Part shown: positions 49,216 through 60,404 of the stretch, piece after piece
Layout: every line of letters starts with the position of its first letter
How positions within the stretch are numbered: position 1 is the first letter of the stretch
Assembly: GCF_029784155.1 (NCBI RefSeq)
Contig: NC_073692.1
Coordinates: forward strand, 238,966,503 to 239,030,502
Direction: 5' to 3'
Source of the DNA: Uranotaenia lowii
Taxonomy: Eukaryota > Arthropoda > Insecta > Diptera > Culicidae
Length of the DNA stretch: 64,000 nt
Made by a program: the position numbers and the translations under genes
Notes under the pieces: model-generated
What the model was told of the DNA's origin: nothing
Database searches by the model: none
Seen by the model: the letters and a program-made list of their open reading frames with translations, nothing else

Positions 49216-50632
49216 ACTTCAATAGTCAATGCTAAAGCCGCTTCAACACCTAAAGTTAAACATAAATTGAATCAACCTTTGATCGATTATGATCTTCAGT
49301 TTTTGATACGACTGAAAAACATTCGTCGACGCCAATATCAACGAACTAGGGATCCTTATTTGAAATTTATTTAATTAGACCTTCAAAAAGAGATCAAACG
49401 TCGTTTAAATTTTATCCGTAATGAAAATTTTGCAAAAGCAGTAGAGGACATAAAACCCTACTCAAAGCAATTTTGGAAATTAACTAAAATTCTGAAAAAG
49501 CCCCAGAAGCCAATTCCTACTTTGAATGATGGAGATAAACTTTTTTTAACTAACGCAGAAAAAGCTCAAAAATTAACCCAACAATTTGAGTCTGCTCATG
49601 ATTTTAATTTAAACGTCGTAAGTCCAACTGTAGCTCAAAATTTCCTAGAATTTGATGATATTCTTTCTAAACAAAATGTGTTTGAAAGTTCTTGTGAGAC
49701 AAATATTGATGAACTTCAATTGGTTTTAAAAAAAAAAATTAAAATATGAAAGCCCCGGGGGAAGATAGGATTCTCTATATTCTTATTAAAAAGTTGCCTA
49801 AAAGCACTTTAATTTTTTTTAGTTAAAATCTTCTATAAATGTTTTCACTTGGCTTATTTTCCCAATAAATGGAAAAATGCCAAAGTTACTCCAATTTTGA
49901 AACCTGGAAAAAGTGCTTCGGAGCCTTCAAGTTATCGACCAATTAGTTTGCTTCCTTCTTCAAGTAAACTATTTGAGAGCGTTATTTTGAATTGAATGAT
50001 GATTCACATTAATCAGAATTCTATTTTCCCTGATGAACAATTTGGTTTTCGTCATGGACATTCTACTACACATCAACTTTTGAGTGTAACTAATATGATT
50101 TACGCTAGCAAATCTGAAGGTTATTCAACTGGTGTTGCTCTTCTTGATATTGAAAAAGCTTTTGACAGTATTTGGCACAAAGGTTTAGTAGCTAAATTAG
50201 CTCGACTTGATTTTCCTGTATATCTCACCAAAATTATTCAAAATTATTTGACTAGCCGAACCTTACAAGTAAGCTATCAAAATTCATGCTCTGAAAGGAC
50301 ACCCCTTAGAGCTGGTGTCCCTCAGGGTAGTATACTTGGGCCAATTTTATACAATATTTTTACCTCTGATCTTCCTGATGTACCAGAAGGAAAAGGTAGA
50401 AGATTATTTGCTGATGATACTTTGCTTTCAGCCAAAGGTCGAAATTTACGGGTGGTACGCAGTAGATTGCAACAAAATTAAATTCCTTTTTGAATTAAAG
50501 GGTGATACGACTGATACGGTCAAAATTTGGTCAAGGGAAAACGCGTGTAAACCGGTGAAATCGTTTATTTGAAAAATCAAATAAATTTTTTTTTCAAGTT
50601 TAATTAGTTTAAAATTCAGGAAAAATATTCAG

Positions 50633-52055
50633 TTAGGCTTCCGCTTTTCCAAATCCGAATTGCCGGGCCTTACGCTAAACCCTTCCCATCAGATTTTGTA
50701 CAGCACCTTGTCCACCTTCTTCGCCGCAGGAAGCCAGTTTGCCTTGAACTGCTGCTCGTCCTTAGCAGTTTTTTGGTCTTCTTTATGTTCCGCTTGACAA
50801 TAGCCCAGTATTTCTCAATTGGGCGGAGCTCTGGCGTGTTGGGAGGGTTCTTGTCCTTGGGAACCACCTGCACGTTGGTGGTGACGTACCACTCCATGGC
50901 CTTTTTACCGTAATGGCAAGATGCCAAATCCGGCCAAAACAGTACGGAACAACCGTGTTTCTTCAGGAAAGGCAGCAGACGTTTATTCAAACACTCTTTC
51001 ACGTAAATTTCTTGGTTGACAGTCCCGGAAGCTATGAAAAAGATTCTTTTCAAGCCCCAGGTGCAGATGGCTTGCCAAACCAGATATTTTTTCGCAAACT
51101 TTGACAATTTTATGTGCTTGAAAATATCTGCTACCTTTCCCCTTCCTTTTGCTGTATAAAACTCCTGTCCCGGAAGCTGCTTGTAGTCGGCTTTGACGTA
51201 GGTTTCGTCGTCGTCGTATTTTGTTTATCATCGCGATTTGGAGTCACTACCTTCTTGTAAGTCGATAGTCCAGCTCGTTTTTTGGCTCCATGCACGGTCA
51301 GGGTTGCCAACATTTTTCTTCAAAAATCAGGGAACTGGCGAAATAAAAATCAGGCTACGATAAAGTAACGGAAATTTCGCTAAAAGTAATGGTCTTTTTT
51401 TTGGTCACCGCTCGTCATTTGTGTTGTGAGCCTACTTGGTTAATAATTCTACTGAATCAAAGCATCAAAGCACTCGAAAGATTCCCTTCAATTCCCTTTT
51501 TTTTAAATGAATTCAAGGAAATCTTTCAATTGCTTTGATTCGGCCTCATTTCCACTTTTTCACTTCAGCAATGGTACCTAATCCAGTTCCTTACGAATCA
51601 ATTTTTCATCACATTTGCAAAAATCAGGCATATTTTCAAAAATCAGGGAAATTCGATGGCTTATCAGCCTCGAAAAATCAGGCAATACCTGAAAAATCAA
51701 GGACATTGGCATCTCTGTGCACAGTTGTAGACGATACACCCAGTTTATTTGCGGCATCTCGGAGAGAGAGGTTACGGTTTCGCTTCAAACTACCGGCAAC
51801 TCTCTTTGCCGTCTCAGCGGCTTCCGGTTTTCGATTTCCCCCCGATCCAGACTTCCCGGCTGTCGACAAACGTTCCCCAAACACTTGAATCACTTTTGTA
51901 ACGGTTGATTAGGCAACTTTTAGCGATTTTGCCAGCTTTGCGTTCGAGTAGCTAGGATTTTCGCGATGCGCGTGCAAAATTTTTTGATACGCTGCTATTC
52001 TTTTTTTTTTTTTTTGGTATTTTAAACTACGCTGCTCTTCTTCCTTGGACGGCAT
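50633..52055 (-). pseudogene. mariner/Tc1 transposase with DD37E triad
   Basis: Read on the minus strand from ATG at 52055 (MPSKEEEQRSL). The helix-turn-helix part includes KSGSGGNRKPEAAETAKR and NLSLRDAANKLGVSSTTVHR, where the 422-bp insertion splits the gene. It resumes as AKKRAGLSTYKKVVTPNRDD. A deletion and shift lead to DDDETYVKADYKQLPGQEF with the first Asp. Then come FAKKYLVWQAICTWG, VLFWPDLASCHYGKKAMEWY with the second Asp, and NTPELRPIEKYWAIVK with the Glu. Exactly 37 residues separate the second Asp and the Glu. After another shift the C-terminus reads KARQFGFGKAEA and stops at 50633-50635. Full triad kept but several breaks; inactive. Confidence 0.85.
51296..51717. mobile_element. 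422-bp AAATCAGG element with TGCAC duplication
   Basis: It splits the mariner transposase between the VSSTTVHR and AKKRAGLS codons. TGCAC at 51291-51295 and 51718-51722 is a perfect 5-bp direct repeat. The tips read GGTCAGGGTTGCCAACA and, inward from the right, CAGAGATGCCAATGTCC. AAAATCAGG words cluster near both ends. The superfamily is unclear; a CAGRG tip is hAT-like but the visible duplication is shorter than 8 bp. Confidence 0.75.
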
Positions 52056-52764
52056 TTTTATAAACTGAAGCGTGAATTCCAAAATCATAATAGGAGCAAC
52101 ATTCTACACACACACCTTCAAAATGAGGGGTGTTCAGGTTTTTTAAATGCAAAATTGAAATAAATACGTCAAGTTGATATTGACCAAATTTTGACCGTAT
52201 CACCCTTTACTTGAAAATGTGGAAAATTTCTCCTAACGCTTCCAAAACTCAACTTTTTTTTATTTCCCCATAATCCAAGAGCAAATTTTTTTAAACCTAA
52301 TAACATTCCATTCCATAACTTTTAAGGGGGTTTCATTAGAACGGTCTGATCACGTGAAGTACTTGGGACTCACACTTGATCGGAATTTTACTTTTAAAAA
52401 TCACATTGAAGATATTCAATCTAAATCTAATAAATACACTAAATCTCTTTATTCTCTCATCAATAGGAAATCCAAGTTGTGTCTGCGAAATAAGATGCTT
52501 GTTTATAAGCAAGTGTTCCGACCAGCGATAATGTATGCAGTTCCGATTTGGTCTAGCTGCTGCGCGACGAGGGAAAAGGCCATCCAGAGAATTCAGAACA
52601 AGGTACTCAAAACGATTTTGCGGCTTCTACCTTGGCACAGCACCGAAGACCTTCATCGGATTGCGGGCATTGAATCGATCGAAGAGATGGCCAACAAAAT
52701 CATCTCTAACTTCAAAGGAAAATTGAAGCAGTCTGCCATCCAGGCTTCGGACTCTTTTCAGAGC

Positions 52765-55727
52765 CCAACAAGAGCGGTGTAACAATCAGCTCCACTCTTT
52801 AAATTTTTTTGTGAGCGGAGCAAGAGTGGTCGATAGGAGCAGAGTGACAATACACACAGGGAGCGTTTTTCGTCACTCACAAAACACTCAAAATTGAAAT
52901 GAGTGCTCTATAAGTGCGTCTCCTAAAGAGTGCTCCGAAGGTGTACACAATGTGCGTCCAAGTAATTAATTGATGGTGCTGTTCGCTTCGGTTCGTATCT
53001 AGCTGTTTTTTTTTCGAAGATGAATAAAAAAAGATGATAACATCAAGCCGGAATGGATGAGAAGAATAAAATCTAATACACTTTTGTTAAATAAAAGTCT
53101 CTATCAAACAACAAACCAAACGAGTCACGCTTAGAACCGATCCGAATGCTCTCTACCGGGTGAAACTAAATTGCTCCCCCACGGTGGTAAAGGTAGCATA
53201 AGTATCTGCAGTATAGTGATGCTGATTGAACATTGAAAGTTAATTTTACAGTCCGCTAGCTAGTGTCGAGGGTGTTATTAACAAGATCGTTGTTTTGGAT
53301 TTCGATTGTTTTGAATTCGTGAAATAAAATAAATGTTTGTCCGAAACAAGTTGATACCCATGTTGACATTCGAGTGTTGTCATGGATTTCTATGTGACTA
53401 ACAATTGTTACGAGCTACAATTTTGACCCATATATGCGTTTTTAAAAAACGCTTTATTGTTTCGGTAAATTATGTCATTTTATAACAAAATTTTGAATAA
53501 TAACATACTTGAACTCAAAGAGGAAGTATTTAATGACTTAAATTCATGCAAAGCTTGATATTTGGTCTACTAACACCTGAATTAACGAACAATTAGTGGT
53601 GAAAGGAAACGTAAAGTGACTAATGACTGGGGGACTGTAGTTCAAAATTTTTTTGACTTTCTGGGACTTTGTCGGTTTTCCGAAAAACGGCTGGTTTTCA
53701 GAAAAAAAAGGCTAAGTCCTAAAAGCCGATTTTTGACCAAGATTCTTTTTCGGGATAACACCAAATTTCATGCATTTCAAAATCATATGGTATTAAAATG
53801 AAAGTTTCGATTCTCTCTATTTCCTTTGTCCTCTTTTTAAGTGATTTTTGAAATTTTGAGGTCAATTTTAACCAACATTTTTTTTCAGCATTTCGACAGG
53901 ATTTTGACGTATTATGCATTTTTCAGTCTTTTGGCATCAAAATTAAAATTTAGGTTTTTCTTATTTCCTTTGGTGATTTTCTTTGATGATTTTCTTTGGT
54001 GATTTCCTTTGGTGATTTTTCCCCCCTTTGGTGATTTTTGAGGGTGCTTCGAGGCACCCCTAAATAAAGTCCAAATGAGTTGAAATTTTGCAGAGGTCAG
54101 TTTTTTGGGCCAATCCACAAAATTTTCATGTTAGGTTTTCGAAATTTTATATGAACCATTTGGCTGCCACCCTGACGTACATATATATGCTAGATTTGTA
54201 AAGCAACTAACATTATAGATTTCATCTTGAGTTGAAAATATTTTTTTCATAAAAATGACGCTTATTTTCACGACGCATTTTCGGTTTACTTTCATTCCAG
54301 CCAAATAGTGTAACGTGATTGAAAAGTTTAGTTTTGTGTGCAGCATACTTCAAAATCTTACATTGCGTGAAGTGTTAAATTATTCAAACCTGTTTGATAT
54401 GGAGACAATTTATTACAAAATCTACTTTCGAACCCATTATAAGATACATTATTGAATTTTTCAGAGTACACTTCAAGAGCTTCGACATAGTTATTCAGCG
54501 AAAAATTTCCTTTAGAGAATTTATAAATTAAAAAAAAAAAGATTAGAAGGCTCGGTTCAAGAGATAGAAGAGAAATCTTTTTTTCTTTTTTTTCGAACTT
54601 AATGTAAAATTTTTTCATACAAACAAGAAAATAAAACTTTACTCATGTAATCGTTACTTTAAAAATCTGCAACGAAGTTGTTGAGATCAAAGGGTTTTGG
54701 TAATTTGAAAATGACTTCAAATAGACTCAGTCTAATGTAGATGCATGCTAATTTTTTTTTTAAACTTTCTCAAAAATTTCCCAAGTTTTATAAATTTTAT
54801 CCTAAATTTACCATAAATTAAACAAGATGGATAGAAAACACAAAGTTTAAAACTAAATTGCAAAATAATGCAAAACTTCATTAATGATTATAAAGTAAAA
54901 ACTACAGAAATGACGAGTATAAAAAATGCAAACTTATGGCATTTCTTAACTTTTGTAAGTCTTTTTTATTTTTAAAATGGTGCTTATTTTGTTATTCGGA
55001 AAATAGCTATTCTTATCTTTTTGGCCAATTTCCCATTTTGCTTGAAACTCGTGTTATTTGTCGTTCGAACTAAAGTTCCATTTTATTTATATATTTTAAA
55101 TATTTTGGGAAAACCCTTATGGATAAAGAACCTTAGTGGAAACATAAGTTTAATATGCATTATGAATGATGCGAGTTGTGAAAGTCTTAAACATGAATCC
55201 CCCAGAGATCTGAAAAAATGGCAGTGCCAGTCGGTTTATGCAATTTCTAAGTCATGTGGCATCAAACAGTCATCAAAATGTATGTACGTACAAGTTTTTT
55301 TTTAATTCGATAATGATATTTTCACCATTCATTTATTGCCATAATAATGTAGATATAAACGTAAGTAGATGTAAACGATTACTTTACATTACATAAATTT
55401 CATTAAACCATTGGAATTTGACCCTCGGCACCAAGCGCTTGCGCGCTTTGCTTTCAAATCGCTGCCTGAAGAATTCCGTTAATAACGTCTTTTGTTTTGC
55501 TATGCACATGATGGGAAGGACGGTTTCCTAAAAAACACACTTCATTTCCCTAAGAGCGCGCTCTAAGAGCTACACTGACGGAGCACACATCACTCATGTA
55601 AGTGTGTGTTGAAAATTTATTTTTCGGGAAGCAAGAGCAGAGTGAGTGCGGTTTAGCGCTCACAAGAGCGTGGGTTCCACTCCTCTTTGTGAAGCTTTGC
55701 TCTCGCACTTATGAGTGACACCTCAGG
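52765..55727. mobile_element. about 3-kb insertion at the end of LINE ORF2
   Basis: LINE codons QASDSF end at 52758 and the next LINE codons begin at about 55728, so roughly 2.96 kb is foreign. The borders are dense in GAGTGCTC/GAGCAAGAG-type words in both directions (52780-52935 and 55550-55715). GCGGTGTAACAATCAG at 52774 resembles the inward reading of the right side (GAGGTGTCACTCATAAG). No transposase is readable inside; reading frames at 53616-55305 are short. Borders are accurate to about 15 bp. A hAT-type element is possible but unproven. Confidence 0.6.
53965..54035. repeat. CTTTGGTGATTTT tandem repeat and GGGTGC hairpin
   Basis: About five imperfect copies of a 13-15 bp unit (CTTTGGTGATTTT with GATGATT variants). 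They are followed at 54043-54060 by GGGTGC, a 6-nt loop TTCGAG, and GCACCC, a small stable stem-loop. Confidence 0.65.
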
Positions 55728-56016
55728 AGTCGTCCGAAGCCTGCTGCCATCGCAGAGATTCGTTCTGTTTACAATTAAGTTAGTTTTTAGGATATAATTT
55801 AGGTTTAAGTTATACATTTATATAACTTTTTTTCTCTACATGATATTCTCCTACAAATCAAATAATTTAATGCTCTAGCAAATTTAAATCAAATAAACAA
55901 TGTTTAAAATTTACTTAATCAAAGATTTGAACTGATCATAATTGATCTGAACACTTAATAAACTGTTATAATATAACTTGAATGTAATGATTAAAAGGCT
56001 TATAAAGACTTATTGA

Positions 56017-56108
56017 AAAAAAAACCAGTACTGAGATGGGAACCGAACCCATGCCTCGGTGATCCTTGCGATTATCGTCTCACCCCGCTTATCGCTCGGT
56101 CGCCGAAA
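56017..56108 (-). repeat. tRNA-like sequence with T-run, probable SINE or tRNA pseudogene
   Basis: On the minus strand 56052-56036 forms a perfect T-arm (ATGGG, loop TTCGGTT, CCCAT) with a good B box. A degenerate A-box region lies near 56108-56090. A run of nine T starts about 10 nt after the T-arm, as for a Pol III terminator. The acceptor halves do not pair, so it is not a working tRNA gene. Confidence 0.5.
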
Positions 56109-56219
56109 CGGACAGATATATTTAATGTTAAATTGCATTTTTATTTTTTATTAAAGCTTTTTAATGTTTTTAACCAACAAAACCATCGCAGTTGTTTGGG
56201 TTAATTATTAGGAAAGAAA

Positions 56220-58435
56220 AGGAAGCAGAGCTCCAAATCAGGCGGAAGAATCAGCTCATCCATATGCACGGAAAAGCGAACCTTCAATGGGCTCAAGGTC
56301 AATGATTGAGCACCGGTTAAAATGTCAACAATAACAGAACCGGTCACCAGCAAACAACACCACCGCGACTATGGATGAGCCAACGGAATTCCAAAACGCT
56401 CAGCCGAGCTTAGCGAACGAAATCATGGGCCACTATGGTATTTCACGACCTCATACATTCTCCACCAATCCAAGTTTGCCATATAGCTAGCTAGCTTACG
56501 AATGTGCTAAGCAGTTTGACCGTAGCGTGCCAAGCCTACTTAGACCCAAGCTTAGGCGTATGACTCAAAGGTCTCTAAACCGATAGATCTCCCAATGAGA
56601 CGACGACGACGACGCTTTATTTCTGCAAAAAGCTTCACAAACAACACGACAAGCACACCGTGAAGTTCCGCCGATCTGTGAATTGAAAAAAAAAACGACA
56701 CCCAACCTAGGCATACCCCACGCGCTCGGATCCCATGAATGATTTAACGCCGCCACGGACCTAAGTCTAAAGGTGCTGCTGTTCCGTCCAAGCACTGCAG
56801 CTGAATGGGTATAAATTAACGTGGTCGTTAATATGCAAAAGTGCGTGACTTTGAGCTACTTCACCCACACAGCACGTACAGGTCGGTCACAGGGTGACGG
56901 TTTGGTTGAGAGATGAATTGATTGAGAGGTTGCGTGCATCTGGAAAAGTCATTATGTACTGAATTCTTCTGCGAGATATTGAATTTTGAAAGCAATTTAA
57001 ATGTTGTTCATGTTAAGGGAAAATTAAATTTAAAATTGGAATGGGAAATTCGGATTGAATGTCTGAACCACACCAAAAATTCAGCCTCTGTGCCAATCGC
57101 GTGTAATCAATTGGTACAAGAAGATAACGCGACCGGTGTTGATTCGATTTGCGTCCACCGGCATTAAGTGTTGATTTCAATTTTGTCGAAGAAAGTTTAG
57201 TGATAAAATAAACAACATTTGAGTTATGCTTCTAAGTGTAGGACACTTGCAACGAGCGAAAAAACGAGTTATCTAGTATTTGGTTCGCAATGTGTTAAGG
57301 GTGGCCCACGATACCCCACTCTTCCCTTTTGAATAATTTTGCTCAAAATGGACTAGTTTAAGCTTAGTTAAGCATGTGCTTCAATATCAATTTTTTGTTA
57401 TTTTCTTCTGAAAGGCCTCCAGAATATGCTTATGGTCAACATTATCTAGAGAAAGTTCCTAGTAGGTAGGTACTCATCATCTCGTTCACTGCCAAACCTC
57501 GTTTAAACTACAGCAAGCAGACATGAGTGATTTTCTTTGCGACTTTCGCGTGCCCCAGCATAGAAAAAACAAACGACCGGGTCATGTCGGGGCCAAATAA
57601 TGGTGTAATATGCTCTCGTTTCCCAAGATGTCCGCAGCAAGGGGGAGGTGATGGTGACTTCGAGACTTCTTTGCTTATTTCTTCCAGTGCCGTCCGTAGC
57701 CCTAGCAACGAAGCCTGGCCTCATCATCAGCACCACGACGATCATCAGTGCGCGATTACCATTAGTTAGCTAGCAGTGCCCGAAAGACCCACAAATGGGA
57801 CACAAATGGAGATTTCGTGTTCGCAATTAGATCGTTCCTTTGGGTGTTTGGTTCTCTTCCAGGCGCTCCTCTGGGTTGTTCCCGGATCATCACCTAGCCT
57901 CTGGAAAGTTTGCACTCGGGGGAGGAGAAACTGCACCGAACAGTGCAGCATTTGCATGACGCTGAGAGATTTGCCATTTTTCTGTGGCCGTCGTTGTTGT
58001 TTTGTCTGATTTCGGTAGCACCACTGACCCAGTTTGTTGGGTTTGTTGTGTTTCAAGATTTGTCCGCTTTGTTGATGGCAGATGGGTCATCCCATCTACA
58101 TTTACCTAGAAGAATAAAACTAGCGGGACCAAACCAGTTCTGGGCGAGTCTGAATTTGTGAGACAGGAAACCGATCCGCGGAAATGGGAAACAAATTTAT
58201 GGAAAGGTCAGCTGCTTATTTCTTCGTAGAATCGATATCGTGAAAATGGATCAATGGCATCGCTAGGGAATAAACAATTGTTTTTTATACCTGATCGATG
58301 AAAGATTTTTGTGGATAGAAAAACATTTTTATCCTAGAAACAGACTGCAAATAAGCATTCTTTCGAAGTGATCACATGTTATGTTTTAGTTTACATTTGC
58401 AGCAGAAATTGTGCTTCAGTAAATGAGTTAGGAAA
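56220..58435. other. GC-richer unique DNA, no recognised gene
   Basis: 56220-56900 and 57500-58160 are more balanced in composition and contain no clear repeats, but no frame is convincing: 57766-58056 (-, 96 codons) and 57910-58161 (+, 83 codons) overlap each other. A GACGAC microsatellite lies near 56598-56614. TATAAAT at 56810-56816 with TTAACG..CGTTAA around it is only a weak promoter hint. 57255-57335 resembles a piece of 15615-15655 (TATTTGGTTCGCAATGT) followed by a degenerate GGGGAGA-type end. Confidence 0.35.
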
Positions 58436-58439
58436 GGTA

Positions 58440-59500
58440 CCGTCAACGGGGGCAACATGCAACAATTTTCAAATTCAATGGTTTTAAAAATCTTATGTTC
58501 ACAGCTAATCCTACCCCTTAAGCATCAAAAGTTTTAAGGATGATGGAACATCAAATTTGCGTAGTTAGAAAAATTATTGGTTTCTTAATTTATTTTTAAG
58601 TTTCTAAAAACATGAGATTTTCACCCTCCTTAGAAAATGGGGTAACTTGCAACCAACTTTGTTTTTAATGAAAAATCTTATAAAAATGTATAGCTTTTAA
58701 TATATTTGCGATGCCTTAAAGACCATTACGCATGAAAACACCTATTTCAGTAATTTTTTGGTATGAAAAAACTAATTTTCACTTTTTTTCTTGAAATAAG
58801 GATGCTGTATACATTTAGGGGTTGAATAATACTACGAAAAATTCTACAAGCTGAAATCATAGAAATAAATGATGGGATGAATGAAATATCAATGTTTACA
58901 AACGCGTGATGCAAAACATTCATATTCCAGCACATTGAAACGAGATTTACAAGGTGTCTCTTTGATTTGCATTTTGTTGCATTTTACCCCAGACACCTAA
59001 CTGAACCTGACTTTGTAAATGTAAAGAAAAATCATTATTATTAAGCTTATTTGAAAATTGTAATCCCTAGCTTTAAGTTATTATATATGTAGCCTACAAT
59101 GTTTGACGAAATAAATAAATAAATTATAAAAATATTTATTTTAAAAAAATGAGTGATTGTTCGAACAATATTTTTAAACCAACAGTGTGGGTATAGCATG
59201 AGGAAACCAGTAAAAAGTTTGTAGGTAATATTATCAAGCCAATCCGTCATACTGGGTGAAGTTTTTTACGGCATCAAAAAATGTTAAAGTGTGTACATTT
59301 ACTGCTCGATTTTTCGAATTTTATATAAAAATAAAAAACTTTAAAAAAAACTAGTTCAACATGCGAGAAATTATGTCAGCATCATTTGTAATCATTAAAA
59401 GATAACTTTACTACAATACATAAAATTAATAATTAATTCAGCGTGGTGTTATAGAAATTTTGCATCAAACCCCGCTGTTGCATGATGCTCTGTTTGACGG
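58440..59500. mobile_element. GTACCGTCAA element (TA-flanked)
   Basis: 1061 bp. The left end reads CCGTCAACGGGGGCAACATG and the right end reads inward as CCGTCAAACAGAGCATCATG, both soon followed by CAACA. TA lies at 58438-58439 and 59501-59502. Words such as GGTAACTTGCAAC and TTGCATTTTACCCC recur inside, and an ATACATTTAGGGG block is shared with the GTACCGTAAACTGG family. No coding capacity. Confidence 0.75.
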
Positions 59501-59502
59501 TA

Positions 59503-60085
59503 CCGTAAAATGGGGTAACTTTAATCACTGAGGTTACTTTGACCAATTTTAATTTTTTCCACATTATCATCAATAACTCAGTCTATAGTTTGAATTTTTG
59601 AAAACTATTTTCTACGTTCGAAAGCCTTCTAATTGAGTATCAAATAGTCAAAATTTGATTTGTATTTGAAATTTTTTTCTGTTCATAAATACGTAATTTC
59701 AAAATCTTAAAATATCTACTTTTTCCAAGGCTCGCAAACAAACAGCTCTCCTGATGAAAACGAAACATTTAGAAACAAACAAGTTGTTTAATATGAAAGA
59801 ACAACTTTTGTTTTTTTGTATTTAAACTATGCATGACAATAAAAATTTTGTGATATTTATAAAATAAGGACATGTTGCAGGAGTAAGTCCGTATTGGACA
59901 AATGGACAGGAAAAAATGGTTAACTTTGAAGAAAAAATAAAATGGTAATAGTGGGAAGTTCTAGGGGAATGTTTGAAGATCAAATTTCATTTGTATTTTG
60001 TAGCTAAAACTCTTTAGCAATTATTAAATTTTTTGCTCCTAAATGTATGCAAGCATAATTGTTATTTTTTGAATTATAAATGTAA
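59503..60085. mobile_element. truncated GTACCGTAAAATGGGG element abutting the previous one
   Basis: Begins CCGTAAAATGGGGTAACTTT directly after the TA that ends the previous element. Interior blocks (CTCGCAAACAAACAGCTCTC near 59731, CTCCTAAATGTATGCA near 60032) match the reverse complement of the element at 25739-28901. No right tip is visible before the gene candidate at 60405, so it is probably truncated. Confidence 0.55.
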
Positions 60086-60404
60086 TTATGTAAAAGTGAA
60101 CTTTAAAAAGCAATATTATGAAGCACCAAGTTCAAAACACAGGCGAGATCGGTTTCTAAATCAATTTTAAAGTAGTCTAATAAATTTCTACAACCATGTT
60201 TTACGTTTCTAGGAGTCAAGAAGTGTTTTTGAAAATATGAAACATGCCACATTCCCCTTATGTAACAGTTGTATTTATTAGTCATGTATTCAGTATTGTA
60301 TTTTGCGCACACAAGTAGCACAGAATTAGAAAAAAAACATATGCTGAAGTTCTCTCAGTGTGGAACTTTTCACATCACTCTGGAACACCCCTCGTACGGT
60401 GTAA

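Larger units (their letters stand above)
50498..52207 (-). mobile_element. DD37E mariner-type transposon, copy B
   Basis: 1710 bp including a nested 422-bp element, so about 1.29 kb alone. The ends are AAGGGTGATACG, a 9-bp extra copy of ACTGATACG, then GTCAAAATTTGGTCAA on the left, and AAGGGTGATACGGTCAAAAT reading inward from the right. TA lies at 50496-50497 and 52208-52209. Removing the element and one TA restores the LINE reading FLNYLKMWKI across the site. Confidence 0.85.
46359..55778 (+). pseudogene. LINE ORF2 (endonuclease and reverse transcriptase), interrupted
   Basis: Starts MDANICLNIMNWNARSL. The endonuclease has ITETFLKPDNN near 46470, RQGGGVAIVINS near 46551, then after a break IIGDLNAKLRSWNN near 46770 and DSDHLAVTF near 46995. 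After the first insertion the frame resumes at 49216 with TSIVNAKAASTPKVK. The reverse transcriptase has YRPISLLPSSSKLFE, DEQFGFRHGHSTTHQL, LLDIEKAFDSIWHKGL (first catalytic Asp), GVPQGSILGP, and LFADDTLLSA (catalytic FADD) near 50408. After the mariner it continues with YLKMWKISPNASKTQ, VKYLGLTLDRNFTFKNHI, and the C-terminal part to QASDSF at 52758. The last codons, reading SRPKPAAIAEIRSVYN, lie at 55728-55775, with TAA at 55776-55778. Stops and shifts are scattered throughout. Confidence 0.85.
44790..55900 (+). mobile_element. Jockey/Juan-like LINE, split by three insertions
   Basis: The order is a short 5' untranslated part, ORF1 (44960-46321), ORF2 (46359-55778) and an AT-rich 3' part that fades near 55900. 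Non-LINE DNA at about 47177-49215, 50498-52207 and about 52765-55727 interrupts ORF2. Without it the element is about 4.4 kb, the normal size for a Jockey-type LINE. Both ORFs carry several shifts and stops, so it is dead. The exact ends and any target-site duplication are not resolved. Confidence 0.85.

Noticed and set aside
56031..56108. Functional tRNA gene
   Set aside because: The T-arm is perfect and a T-run follows, but the acceptor halves do not pair and the anticodon arm is not formed.
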